Assembly: GCF_042682915.1 (NCBI RefSeq)
Contig: NZ_JBHUIW010000003.1
Coordinates: 248,001 to 312,000 of the forward strand
Reading direction: 5' to 3'
DNA: 64,000 bases
From: Rhodoplanes azumiensis
GTDB taxonomy: Bacteria > Pseudomonadota > Alphaproteobacteria > Rhizobiales > Xanthobacteraceae
Program-made: the position numbers and the translations under genes
Shown here: positions 53,056-61,688 of the stretch, piece by piece
Layout of the letters: every line of letters begins with the position of its first letter
Numbering within the stretch: the first letter of the stretch is position 1
Notes under the pieces: generated by a model
What the model saw: the letters and a program-made list of their open reading frames with translations, nothing else
Database searches by the model: none
Told to the model about the DNA's origin: nothing

Positions 53056-53727
53056 ATGGCAGACGATCTCGATCGCGACAAGGTCGCCAAGGCGTATGCG
53101 CGCTGGGCGCCGATCTACGACATGGTGTTCGGGCAGGTGTTCGAGCGGGGCCGCAAGGCGGCGATCGCAGCCGTCGAGGCCACGGGCGGCGGCCGGATTC
53201 TCGAGGTCGGCGTCGGCACCGGCATCTCGCTGCCGGACTATCGCCGCACCAACCGGCTGTTCGGCGTCGACATCTCCGAGCCGATGCTGCGCAAGGCCCA
53301 GGAGCGGGTGGTCGCGCAAAAACTCGACAATGTCGAGGTGCTCTCGGTGATGGACGCGACCAAGCTCGCGTTTCCGGACGGCTGGTTCGACGTCGTCGTC
53401 GCCCAGTACGTGATCACGGCCGTGCCGGACCCGGAGGGCACGCTCGACGAGTTCGCCCGCGTCGTGAAGCCGGGCGGCGAGATCATTCTCGTCAATCACA
53501 TCGGCGCCGAGAGCGGGCCGCGAAAAATCTTCGAGGCGGCGTTCGCGCCGCTCGCCCGAAAGCTCGGCTGGCGCCCGGAGTTCCCGTGGGAGCGCCTCGC
53601 CCGCTGGGTCGAAAAAGCCCCCGGCATCCGCTTCATCGACCGCAAGCCGATGCCGCCGCTCGGCCATTTCTCCCTCATCCGCTTCGGCCGGGTGGCGGGC
53701 GCGCCGAGTTTGCAGGCGGCGGAGTAG
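53056..53727 (+). CDS. pmtA: SAM-dependent methyltransferase, PmtA-like (phosphatidylethanolamine N-methyltransferase type)
   Basis: A 223-residue class I methyltransferase. The start KVAKAYARWAPIYDMVFGQVF is typical of Rhodobacter/Rhizobium PmtA, which makes phosphatidylcholine by three methylations. SAM motif I is ILEVGVGTGISLPDY, then LFGVDISEPMLRKAQERV and VVVAQYVITAVPDPEGTL. The ATG at 53056 has GGGGCGG upstream. A UbiE-like enzyme is the main alternative. Confidence 0.8.
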   Translation: MADDLDRDKVAKAYARWAPIYDMVFGQVFERGRKAAIAAVEATGGGRILEVGVGTGISLPDYRRTNRLFGVDISEPMLRKAQERVVAQKLDNVEVLSVMDATKLAFPDGWFDVVVAQYVITAVPDPEGTLDEFARVVKPGGEIILVNHIGAESGPRKIFEAAFAPLARKLGWRPEFPWERLARWVEKAPGIRFIDRKPMPPLGHFSLIRFGRVAGAPSLQAAE

Positions 53728-53740
53728 GGGAAGGGGCGGC

Positions 53741-54091
53741 TCATCGACTACCGAGGATCGCATCCAGAGTGACGATCAGAGCGGGCAGCTTTTCGCGGAC
53801 CACGAACCACACGAGATCGAGCCGGACCTCGGCATAGCCGTGAATCAAGCGATGGCGCATGCCGGAGATCTCGCGCCAGGGCACATCCGGATGTCGGCTG
53901 CAGGTGGTCGCGGAAACTTTGCCGGCCGCTTCGCCGACGATCTCCAACGATCGCACCACGGCAAATTGATGTAGGCGACTCGCACGGAAATCCTCTTCTA
54001 CCATCCCGTCGAGAAAAGCGATCGCGTCACGTGACGCTTGCTGCATGTCCAGCAGCAGGCCGGCATCGCGGTCCGGCAAAGCCTCAACCAT
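53741..54091 (-). CDS. HepT-like ribonuclease toxin (DUF86)
   Basis: A 116-residue HEPN-domain protein. The RNase motif is RHRLIHGY (R-x4-H), within PWREISGMRHRLIHGYAEV. Upstream block DAIAFLDGMVEEDFRAS is typical of DUF86. It overlaps the partner nucleotidyltransferase gene by eight bases. In characterised type VII systems MntA inactivates HepT by AMPylating a Tyr in this motif region. Confidence 0.88.
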   Translation of the reverse strand: MVEALPDRDAGLLLDMQQASRDAIAFLDGMVEEDFRASRLHQFAVVRSLEIVGEAAGKVSATTCSRHPDVPWREISGMRHRLIHGYAEVRLDLVWFVVREKLPALIVTLDAILGSR

Positions 54092-54395
54092 ACACCGGCT
54101 CAGCTTCGTCCAGGATGCGGCGGCGGCGGATGGGGTTGCGGCTCGCCTCGACGGCCTCGCGCTCGACCAGATCGACCGGGCGGCCGAGCAGGGCTTCCAG
54201 CGCGTCCTTGAGATCGACGAAGCCCGCGAGATCGTTCCGTGTCTCCGGGCTGAACGTGACCAGGAGGTCGATGTCGCTGTGCAGGCCAAAATCGCCGCCA
54301 CGGGCCGCCGAGCCGAACACCTCCAGCCGCGTCACGCCATGACGGCGGCACAGTGCGGCGAGGTCGGTCCGCTTTTCGCTCAGCAGGGTGTTCAT
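54084..54395 (-). CDS. MntA-like minimal nucleotidyltransferase antitoxin
   Basis: A 103-residue MNT-fold protein. The catalytic region is LEVFGSAARGGDFGLHSDID, with GS and two Asp of the DxD. It continues LLVTFSPETRNDLAGFVDL and GRPVDLVEREAV. It should be the antitoxin of the adjacent HepT and is the first gene of the pair. Confidence 0.9.
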   Translation of the reverse strand: MNTLLSEKRTDLAALCRRHGVTRLEVFGSAARGGDFGLHSDIDLLVTFSPETRNDLAGFVDLKDALEALLGRPVDLVEREAVEASRNPIRRRRILDEAEPVYG

Positions 54396-54540
54396 GTGCG
54401 CGGCTCCAGGGTGGTCATCGACTATACCATGGCCCGCTGGAGGCGTGATCCGCCCTACGAGGCGCGGGCCGGTCCCGCATTCCGCTGCGCTGCATGCGGG
54501 CTACGGTTTGCGGCGCACGTCTCCGTCGTCCTCCGCCCCG

Positions 54541-55023
54541 TCACTTGATCCCCAAAATCTCCAGCTCGTGGTCGCCTGCGCCGACGACGTCGCCGACGAC
54601 TTTGCGCATCAGGAGACGGGCGACGGGCGAGACGAACGAGATCGATCCGGCCTTCGGGTCCGCCTCGTCCTCGCCGACGATGCGATAGGTCTGGACGCGC
54701 CCGGCGGAACGCCGGAACGTCACGGTGCTGCCGAACGCGACGACGTCGGTCGAGGTCGGGTCGGGGATCACCTGCGCGGTGCGCACCCGGACGGCGAGGT
54801 AGCGCGCATCGCGCAACGGCACGGCCTCCTGGCGCCGGCGTTCGTTCACGTCCTCGATCGTCTGCGCCGCCGCGCAGGCCGCGCGGGCCGCCGCGAGCTG
54901 GCGCTCCAGCGCCTTAAGCCCCGCCGCCGTGACCAGGTTGGGATGCGGTGAGATCGGCCGGTCGGGAAGCTGCGTCTCCGATGCCGTCTCGGCACTGTCT
55001 TCCTTGGTGAAGGCGACGCTCAA
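54541..55023 (-). CDS. GreA/GreB-family transcription factor
   Basis: A 160-residue protein with an N-terminal coiled coil (TAAGLKALERQLAAARAACA) and a C-terminal FKBP-like GreA_GreB domain (VVAFGSTVTFRRSAGRVQTY, ISFVSPVARLLMRKVVGDVV). It should bind RNA polymerase through the secondary channel. The housekeeping greA is usually longer at the N-terminus, so this is a paralogue. A TTG start is supported by GGAG seven bases upstream; no ATG is near. Confidence 0.82.
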   Translation of the reverse strand: MSVAFTKEDSAETASETQLPDRPISPHPNLVTAAGLKALERQLAAARAACAAAQTIEDVNERRRQEAVPLRDARYLAVRVRTAQVIPDPTSTDVVAFGSTVTFRRSAGRVQTYRIVGEDEADPKAGSISFVSPVARLLMRKVVGDVVGAGDHELEILGIK

Positions 55024-55123
55024 ACGAGAACTCCGTGTCGGATCGTGTCGTCAGCATAGCGACTGCGGCCGGCGACACCAGCAGCGTCCGCCGTGAAGCC
55101 GCCGTCGCGTCGATGTGCCCGTA

Positions 55124-55151
55124 TTGTAAAATGCGCTACATGCGGTATCTT
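55124..55151 (+). promoter_or_regulatory. Probable promoter of the DUF1778-GNAT operon
   Basis: TTGTAA (55124-55129) and TATCTT (55146-55151) are spaced by 16 bases, in an AT-rich patch unusual for this window. The antitoxin ATG is 34 bases further on. Confidence 0.5.
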
Positions 55152-55184
55152 GGGACTCCAGTAAACTTCGTCCAGGAGGCCCTC

Positions 55185-55469
55185 ATGCCGCGCACGGCCG
55201 ACCGCAAAGAGCACCCGCTGTCGATGCGGCTGCCGGAGGCGGATATCGCAATGATCGATCGCGCCGCGATGCTGCGCGGCCGCTCCCGCACCGATTTCGT
55301 GCGCGACGCGGCGGTGCGGGCGGCCGAGGAGGTGCTGCTTGAGACGCGGCCGATCCGGATGAGCGCGGCCGGCTTCGCGGCCTTCACGGCGGCGTTGTCC
55401 GGACCGCCGGTGCCGGTTTCCGAGATGGTCGGCCTCGTCCGGCGCAGGGCGCCGTGGGAGCCGGGCTAA
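55185..55469 (+). CDS. DUF1778 (TacA-like) antitoxin
   Basis: A 94-residue ribbon-helix-helix protein. The fold is HPLSMRLPEADIAMIDRAA, GRSRTDFVRDAAVRAAEEVL. The C-terminal toxin-neutralising part has MSAAGFAAFTAALSGPPVPV. AGGAGG precedes the ATG at 55185; a longer upstream frame is rejected. It is followed 21 bases later by the GNAT toxin gene. Confidence 0.92.
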   Translation: MPRTADRKEHPLSMRLPEADIAMIDRAAMLRGRSRTDFVRDAAVRAAEEVLLETRPIRMSAAGFAAFTAALSGPPVPVSEMVGLVRRRAPWEPG

Positions 55470-55490
55470 CCCGACACCGGAGCGTGACGC

Positions 55491-56024
55491 GTGGCGATCT
55501 CCGGCCCGGCGGGATCAGGTCCGGCAATCTCTGCGCCCGAGCCGCTGACGGCAGCTCACGATCTCGGCGGGTTCTCCTGCGGCAAGCCGTCCCTCGACCG
55601 GTGGCTGACGACGCGGGCGCTGTCGAACCAGGCGAAGGGATTCACCGCCGTCATGGTCGTTCATGTGGAGCATCGCGTGGTCGGCTACTACGGCCTCGCG
55701 CCGACCGCCGTCGTGCCGTCCGGGGTGCCGCGGTCGATCCGGACCGGCCAGCCACCCGACCCGGTGCCCTGCCTGCTGCTCGGTCAGCTCGCGACGGATC
55801 GCGAGTGGAGTGGCAAGGGCATCGGCACCGGCCTCCTGAAGCACGCACTGCAGCGCTGTGTGACGGCGGCTGGGCTCGTCGGCGGCCGGGCGCTCGTCGT
55901 CCATGCGGTCGACGAGGACGCCGCCGCGTTCTGGCGGCGACGCGGCTTTCTCACGTCGAAGGATGATCCGTTCGTGCTGTTTCGATCGATCGCCGACATC
56001 GCGGCGTCGTTGTCCAGCGCCTGA
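55491..56024 (+). CDS. GNAT-family toxin (TacT-like)
   Basis: A 177-residue acetyltransferase of the TacT/AtaT type, which blocks translation by acetylating aminoacyl-tRNA. It has FSCGKPSLDRWLTTRALSNQ, GYYGLAPTAVV, LLLGQLATDREWSGKGIGTG (acetyl-CoA loop) and FWRRRGFLTSKDDP with the usual catalytic region near the C-terminus. GTG is the start. It is paired with the DUF1778 gene. Confidence 0.9.
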   Translation: MAISGPAGSGPAISAPEPLTAAHDLGGFSCGKPSLDRWLTTRALSNQAKGFTAVMVVHVEHRVVGYYGLAPTAVVPSGVPRSIRTGQPPDPVPCLLLGQLATDREWSGKGIGTGLLKHALQRCVTAAGLVGGRALVVHAVDEDAAAFWRRRGFLTSKDDPFVLFRSIADIAASLSSA

Positions 56025-56119
56025 TCGCGGCCGCGCGTTCACGAATTTATCGCCGCTTCACATCGCCACGGAACTCCGCCGCACCCCGTCCGTTACCGGA
56101 CAGATTCGGAGGAGCGCCC

Positions 56120-56563
56120 ATGGTCAAGACCGCGGCGAAGAAGCGGGCCACCCGCACGTCGGGTGCGCGTACGTCCGGCAAGCCGTCGAAGCCGCAGAAG
56201 GACACGATGGAGCGCGTCATGCACGAGTTCAAGCATGGCGAGCTGACGACGCGCGGCGGACGCAAGGTGAAGAGCCCGAAGCAGGCGATCGCCATCGGGC
56301 TCTCCGAGGCGGGCGCCTCGAACCGGCAGAGCCCGGCCGAGAACCGGCGCAAGCTGAAGCGCACCAAGCGCAAGGAGCGGCACGGCCAGACCGGCCGCGC
56401 CGAAGCCGAGGGGCGGCGCAACGATCCGACCGGCAATGCGAGCCGCGACACGCGCGCGGCGCTCTATGCGGAGGCGAAGCGGCGCGACATCCCGGGCCGC
56501 TCGCGCATGACTCGTGATCAGCTCGCGCGCGCGTTGCGCCGGCGCCGAGGCGACGGCGCGTGA
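56120..56563 (+). CDS. DUF6496-family basic protein
   Basis: A 147-residue strongly basic protein. The DUF6496 segment is MERVMHEFKHGELTTRGGRK, VKSPKQAIAIGLSEAG. The C-terminus has SRDTRAALYAEAKRRDIPGR, MTRDQLARALRRRR, which looks like a SAP/Rho-N-like nucleic acid binding helix pair. Function is unknown; DNA or RNA binding is inferred. Its stop overlaps the GTG possible start of treZ. Confidence 0.82.
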   Translation: MVKTAAKKRATRTSGARTSGKPSKPQKDTMERVMHEFKHGELTTRGGRKVKSPKQAIAIGLSEAGASNRQSPAENRRKLKRTKRKERHGQTGRAEAEGRRNDPTGNASRDTRAALYAEAKRRDIPGRSRMTRDQLARALRRRRGDGA

Positions 56564-58554
56564 AGCTCGCACGGCAACGTTTCACCTCGGCACGGACGGG
56601 TGCGATGACGGCTCCTCTCGTCTCTCCGGCGCGGGGGATTGCCGCAGCCGCCGATCGAACGTTCGCGCGCGCCATGCCGATCGGCGCCGAGCCGCAGCCG
56701 GGCGGCGGCGTGCATTTTCGCGTCTGGGCGCCGCGTCCCGACGAGATCGTGCTGGTGGTCGACGGGGCCGAGCATCCGCTCGCCGCGGAGGACGGCGGCT
56801 ATCGCTCGGTCCACGTGGCGGACGCGAAGCCCGGCTCGCGCTACGGCTACCGGCTCGACGACCGGGCGACGCCGCTGCCGGATCCCGCCTCGCGCCGGCA
56901 GCCGGACGGGCCGCACGGGCTCTCCTGCGTGGTCGATCCGTCGGCCTATCGCTGGCGCGACGGCGCGTGGACAGGCGTGCGCGGCGGCGATCCGCACCTG
57001 ATCACGGAGATTCACATCGGCACCTTCACGCCGGAGGGGACGTATGCGGCAGCCGCGCGAAAGCTGCCGCTGCTGAAGGAGGTCGGCATCACGGTCGTCG
57101 AATTGATGCCGGTCGCCGAGTTCGCCGGCGGCTTCGGCTGGGGCTACGACGGCGTCGATCTGTTCGCGCCGACCCGGCTCTACGGCACGCCCGACGATCT
57201 GCGCGCCTTCGTCGACACGGCGCACGCCCTGGAGCTCGGCGTCCTCCTCGACGTCGTCTACAATCACTTCGGCCCGGACGGGAATGTCCTGCCGTGCTTC
57301 TCCAAGACCTATCTGACCGATCGCTACGACAACGAGTGGGGCGATGCGATCAATTTCGACGGCGAAGGCGCCGCGCCGGTGCGCGAGTTCGTCCGCGAGA
57401 ACGCGGCCTATTGGGTGCGGGAGTTTCACGTCGACGGGCTGCGACTCGACGCGACGCAGCAGATCTTCGACGCCTCGCCGACCAACATCGTCGCCGAGTT
57501 GACGCAAGCCGCGCGGGCCGCGGCTCCCGGGCGACACGTGTTCGTGGTCGCCGAGAACGAGCCGCAGGAGGCGCGGCTCGTGCGTGCCCGTGACAAGGGC
57601 GGCTACGGCCTCGACGGCGTCTGGCACGAGGATCTGCACCACAGCGCGCATGTCGCGCTCACCGGCCGAGCCGAGGCGTATTACTCCGACTACACGGGCG
57701 CGGCCCGCGAGCTGCTCGCCTGCGTCAAGCACGGCTTCCTCTATCAGGGGCAGCGATCGCGCTGGCAGAAGAAGCCGCGCGGCAGGCCCGCCCTCGACCT
57801 GCCGGCGCATCGGCGCATCACGTTCCTGGAGAATCACGATCAGGTGGCGAACTCGGCCTGTGGCCGCCGGCTCGTCGATCTGACGGACCAGGCGCGGCTG
57901 CGCGTCCTCACGGCGCTGCTGCTGCTCGGTCCGGGAACGCCGATGCTGTTCCAGGGCCAGGAGTTCTTCTCGTCGACGCCGTTCCTCTATTTCGCCGACC
58001 ACACGCCGGAGCTCGCCGGTGCCGTCGAGAAGGGGCGACGCGCGTTCCTGATGCAGTTCCCGAGCGTCGCCGCGGTCGAGACGGCGAAGCCCTGCGCGGC
58101 GGCGACGTTCGAGCGATGCCGCCTCGACTGGAGCGAGCGCGAGCGCAACAGCGCGGCGATCGCGCTGCATCGTGATCTGATCACGTTGCGTCGAACCGAC
58201 CCGGTGCTGTCCGGTTACGCGGGGCTCGACGGCGCCGTGATCTCCGACGATGCGTTTCTGGTGCGGTTCTTCGGCGGCGACCACGGCGCCGGCGCGGCCG
58301 AGCGTCTGCTGATCGTCAATGTCGGCCGCGAGGTCGCGCCCGCGATCGTCCCGGAGCCGTTGCTCGCCCCGCCCGAGGGTCACGACTGGCGCATGCTGTG
58401 GTCGAGCGAGGACGCCGCCTATGGGGGCGAGGGCGCCCGCCCGCCGCTCGCGGACGACGGTTCCTGGGTCTTCCCCGGGCGCAGCGCCGTGCTGATGGAG
58501 ACGGTGGCGGCCTCGGCCGAATCGCGCGCGCAGGAGGGGCGCGGGCAGGGTTGA
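56560..58554 (+). CDS. treZ: Malto-oligosyltrehalose trehalohydrolase
   Basis: A 664-residue GH13 enzyme that releases trehalose from maltooligosyltrehalose. The N-terminal CBM48-like domain has HFRVWAPRPDEIVLVVDG. The catalytic barrel has VLLDVVYNHFGPDGN, FHVDGLRLDATQQI (nucleophile Asp), VVAENEPQEARL (acid Glu) and TFLENHDQVANS. The overlapping GTG start (56560) gives an N-terminal extension; ATG at 56605 or 56674 may be the true one. The usual partner treY is not in view. Confidence 0.93.
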   Translation: MKLARQRFTSARTGAMTAPLVSPARGIAAAADRTFARAMPIGAEPQPGGGVHFRVWAPRPDEIVLVVDGAEHPLAAEDGGYRSVHVADAKPGSRYGYRLDDRATPLPDPASRRQPDGPHGLSCVVDPSAYRWRDGAWTGVRGGDPHLITEIHIGTFTPEGTYAAAARKLPLLKEVGITVVELMPVAEFAGGFGWGYDGVDLFAPTRLYGTPDDLRAFVDTAHALELGVLLDVVYNHFGPDGNVLPCFSKTYLTDRYDNEWGDAINFDGEGAAPVREFVRENAAYWVREFHVDGLRLDATQQIFDASPTNIVAELTQAARAAAPGRHVFVVAENEPQEARLVRARDKGGYGLDGVWHEDLHHSAHVALTGRAEAYYSDYTGAARELLACVKHGFLYQGQRSRWQKKPRGRPALDLPAHRRITFLENHDQVANSACGRRLVDLTDQARLRVLTALLLLGPGTPMLFQGQEFFSSTPFLYFADHTPELAGAVEKGRRAFLMQFPSVAAVETAKPCAAATFERCRLDWSERERNSAAIALHRDLITLRRTDPVLSGYAGLDGAVISDDAFLVRFFGGDHGAGAAERLLIVNVGREVAPAIVPEPLLAPPEGHDWRMLWSSEDAAYGGEGARPPLADDGSWVFPGRSAVLMETVAASAESRAQEGRGQG

Positions 58555-58636
58555 CGGGAGCGACTGCCCGAAGCGTGTCGGCCGCGGTGGTACAACCCGG
58601 CCCGTCGCGCTAAGCCTCGGGGCGAGGAGTGCTCCG

Positions 58637-59902
58637 ATGCCCGTCTCCAATTCGCCGATCGACCAGGATCGCTTGTGGTCCGACCTGATGGCGCTCGCCG
58701 CCCACACGGATCCCGACAAGCCGTGGACGCGCCGATCGTTCACGCCGCGCTTTCTCGATGGCCGCGCCTTTCTGGCGCAGCGTTTCCGCGACGCCGGCCT
58801 GACCGTGAGGATCGACGCCGCCGGCAACCTGATCGGCCGCCGCGAGGGCCGCGTCCCCGGCGCCAAGGCGATCACGATCGGCTCGCATTCGGACAGCGTG
58901 CCGAGTGGCGGCCGCTTCGACGGGCCGGCCGGCGTGCTGGCCGGGCTCGAGGTGGCGCGGGCGCTTTTCGATCGCGGCATCGTGCTGGACCATGCGTTCG
59001 AGGTGATCGACTTCCTGGCCGAGGAGCCGAGCGAGTACGGCCTCTCCTGCGTCGGCAGCCGCGGCATGGCCGGCGCGCTCGGCCCCAACGAGCTCGCCAT
59101 GACCGGCCCCGACGGCGAGACGCTCGGCGCCGCCATCGCGCGCGTCGGCGGCGCGCCGGAGCGTCTCGGCGAGGCGATCCGCGACGACATCGCGGCCTAT
59201 CTCGAGCTGCACATCGAGCAGGGCACGGTGCTCGAATCCCAGAAGCTCGACGGCGGCATCGTCACGGCGATCGTCGGCATCACCCGGCTGGAGATCGTGT
59301 TCGAAGGCGAGGCGGCGCATGCCGGCACGGTCGGGATGCGCAGCCGGCGCGACGCCTCTCTGGCCGCCGCGTCCGCCGTGCTGGCGGTGCGCGACGTCGC
59401 CACCGCGCTGCTCGACCGCGGCGAAGGCTACGTGGTCGCCACCACGGGCATCGTCACGGTGTCGCCGGGCGCCGCCAACGTGGTGCCGGGCGAGGCCCGC
59501 ATCGTCGTCGATGCGCGGGCCGAGACCAAGGCGCTGTGCGAATTGCTGGTCGCCGGCATCGAGAGCCGCTTCCGGGCGATCGCGGCCGAGACCGGCGTGA
59601 GCGTGGCCCGCTTTGCCGTCCTGTCCCGCAACGATCCGAGCACCTGCGATCCGCATTTGCGAGAAACGCTCGCCGACAGCGCCGCGGCGCTCGGCGCCGG
59701 GACCACCGTGATGGCCTCGGGCGCCGGTCACGACGCGGCCTTCGTGTCGCGCATCGCGCCGGCCGCGATGCTGTTCATCCCGTGCCGCGAGGGCCGCAGC
59801 CATTGCCCCGAGGAGTGGAGCGAGCCGGCCGAGGTCGCCGCCGGCACGGCCGTGCTGTTCGAGGCGGTCACCCGTCTCGACCGCACGCTCGCGACGCCCT
59901 GA
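58637..59902 (+). CDS. M20-family amidase (allantoate amidohydrolase/N-carbamoylase type)
   Basis: A 421-residue metallohydrolase. Zinc ligands are visible in TIGSHSDSVPSGGRFDGPAG, DFLAEEPSEYG and YLELHIEQGTVLE. The dimerisation domain has GEAAHAGTVGMRSRRDASLA. The C-terminal SGAGHDAAFVSRIAPAAMLF supplies the last His. Relatives cleave allantoate, ureidoglycolate or N-carbamoyl amino acids; the substrate is unknown. It is followed by seven bases and the convergent ADP-ribosylglycohydrolase gene. Confidence 0.92.
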   Translation: MPVSNSPIDQDRLWSDLMALAAHTDPDKPWTRRSFTPRFLDGRAFLAQRFRDAGLTVRIDAAGNLIGRREGRVPGAKAITIGSHSDSVPSGGRFDGPAGVLAGLEVARALFDRGIVLDHAFEVIDFLAEEPSEYGLSCVGSRGMAGALGPNELAMTGPDGETLGAAIARVGGAPERLGEAIRDDIAAYLELHIEQGTVLESQKLDGGIVTAIVGITRLEIVFEGEAAHAGTVGMRSRRDASLAAASAVLAVRDVATALLDRGEGYVVATTGIVTVSPGAANVVPGEARIVVDARAETKALCELLVAGIESRFRAIAAETGVSVARFAVLSRNDPSTCDPHLRETLADSAAALGAGTTVMASGAGHDAAFVSRIAPAAMLFIPCREGRSHCPEEWSEPAEVAAGTAVLFEAVTRLDRTLATP

Positions 59903-59908
59903 CCCGGC

Positions 59909-61444
59909 TCAGGGCGTCTGGCCGCGGCGGACCTGGTCGAGCCGCGTGACGGTCGCCGAGGGGGCGGCCGCCGCCGCGGCGCGGAGCGAATGCTCGTGCA
60001 GGGCGGCGGCGCGGCGCTCGATCTCGTCGCGCCAGGCGAGGCGCGCCAGCCAGTCCTCCGGGATCGCCGAAACGCCGTACAGCGCGCCGGCGAGCTGGCC
60101 GGCCACCGCCGCCGTGGTGTCGGCGTCGTAGCCGAGATTGGCGGCGGTGAGCACGGCGCTGCGGAAGTCGCCGGTGCGGGCGACGCTCCAGATCGCCGCC
60201 TCCAGCGTGTGGGCCACATAGCCCGTGGACTTGATGGCGTGGCGGGTCTCGCCGCGCCACGAGCCGTTCATCACCGTCGCGATCGGGCCGACGAGCCCGT
60301 CGCCGCGCGGCCGGAACACGACCGAGGGCGGAGCGCCCGCGATGGCGTCGGCGAGCATCGCGGAGAACGCCGCGCAGGCGTCGAGCGTCTGCGGCGACGC
60401 GTGGGTGACCTGGCTCTGCGTCCGCGCCGCCTCGGTGCGCGCAGGAGCGTCGTTCCACCAGCGGATCGCCACCGGCGACAGGCGCATCAGCGAGCCGTTG
60501 CCGGCGATCTCGGGGGAGGGCGACCCGGCGAGCGGGTCGCCGGTGCGCTGCCAGGTCTCGATCGCCTCGCGGGTGGCGTTGCCGATGTCGAAGCAGACGC
60601 CCGTGCAGGAGTAGCGGCCGTCGCGATACCACGCCTCGAAGCGGCGCATCAGGTCGGTCGGGTCGACCCGGCCGCGCTCCAGGAGGCTGTCGGCGAGCGC
60701 CAGCGCCATGGTGGTGTCGTCGGTCCATTGGCCGGGCGTCAGCCGGAACGGGCCGCCGCCGACCATGTCGTCGATGCGCGGGCAGGTGTCGCGCACCTCG
60801 AACTCCAGCGTGGTGCCGACCGCGTCGCCGACCGCGAGGCCGACCAGGGCACCGATGGCACGGCCGCGGATGGCGTCGTCGACGTCGGCCGGCCGGGCCT
60901 CCGGGATCGCCCTCTGGGCGCGCACGAAGCGCTCCTGCTCGACGGTCGCGATCGCCCCCGGCCGCGCCCCGCGCACCGCCCGGATCGCCTCGTCGGCCGG
61001 GACGCCGAGCTCGATCATCAGCCGTGCCGCGATGGTGCCGGCTCGGCCGAGCCCGCCGCGGCCGTGGACGACGATGTCGAAGCCGCGCCGCAGGAGGCCG
61101 CGCAGGACTTCGCCGACCCGGATCCAGTCGCGCTCGAAGCGGACGTCCGGGATCGACACGTCGGTGATCGGCAGGTGGAACCAGCTCATGTGCCGGGCCT
61201 CGGTCTCCGGCCCGAGCCGGACGACGTCGAGATCCTCCAGCTCGCGCGGCTCGAGCAGGGTCACGACGGCGCTGGCGCCCCAGTCCCGCACGGCGTCGAG
61301 GTCGGCGGCGAGGTCGCGGTACCACTCGCCCGCGAGGGCCTCGGCGTCCTTCTTGCCGGGACAGAAGGTGATGCCGATCCGGCCGAGCCCGGGGCCCGGC
61401 TGGACGGCGCCGATGAGCAACGGATGCGAGACGGAGGTCCGCAT
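59909..61444 (-). CDS. ADP-ribosylglycohydrolase fused to an N-terminal pseudo-phosphatase domain
   Basis: A 511-residue two-domain protein. The N-terminal about 190 residues resemble a CDKN3/dual-specificity phosphatase (ITDVSIPD, then IVVHGRGGLGRAGTIAARL), but the catalytic Cys of HCx5R is replaced by Gly, giving HGRGGLGR. The C-terminal domain (from about 195) is a DraG/ARH fold with VGLAVGDAVGTTLEFE, GQWTDDTTMALALADSL and a second metal site in LGYDADTTAAVAGQLAGAL. It should remove ADP-ribose from proteins or nucleic acids. AGGAG precedes the ATG at 61444. Confidence 0.9.
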   Translation of the reverse strand: MRTSVSHPLLIGAVQPGPGLGRIGITFCPGKKDAEALAGEWYRDLAADLDAVRDWGASAVVTLLEPRELEDLDVVRLGPETEARHMSWFHLPITDVSIPDVRFERDWIRVGEVLRGLLRRGFDIVVHGRGGLGRAGTIAARLMIELGVPADEAIRAVRGARPGAIATVEQERFVRAQRAIPEARPADVDDAIRGRAIGALVGLAVGDAVGTTLEFEVRDTCPRIDDMVGGGPFRLTPGQWTDDTTMALALADSLLERGRVDPTDLMRRFEAWYRDGRYSCTGVCFDIGNATREAIETWQRTGDPLAGSPSPEIAGNGSLMRLSPVAIRWWNDAPARTEAARTQSQVTHASPQTLDACAAFSAMLADAIAGAPPSVVFRPRGDGLVGPIATVMNGSWRGETRHAIKSTGYVAHTLEAAIWSVARTGDFRSAVLTAANLGYDADTTAAVAGQLAGALYGVSAIPEDWLARLAWRDEIERRAAALHEHSLRAAAAAAPSATVTRLDQVRRGQTP

Positions 61445-61613
61445 GGGTGATCTCCTGGCCTGTGACGCGGGGCGGGCTGGCACGAATGGGCCATCGAAGC
61501 CGACCGGACGACCGGAATTATGAGCCACCTCAAAAAGCGAGTCGAAATTCACAGCGGTCGAAGGTCTCATCGCACCGTCTAGGCGCCGGCGTGGCGCCGG
61601 CCGCGAAAAAAGA

Positions 61614-61642
61614 ACGCCCGGCTCCCATCGGGAGGCCGGGCG
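61614..61642 (-). terminator. Terminator of the SLAC1/TehA gene
   Basis: On the minus strand, CGCCCGGCCTCCC and GGGAGCCGGGCG pair with a one-base bulge and are followed by TTCTTTTTTCG. It lies about 47 bases after the stop at 61689. Confidence 0.85.
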
Positions 61643-61688
61643 CTTGGGTCCGCGGGCGCGGGCAGAGAACGGAGTGGAGCCGGACGCG

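Noticed and set aside
56518..59190. 890-residue minus-strand open frame opposite treZ
   Set aside because: It is antisense to treZ and the M20 amidase, which have complete catalytic motifs.
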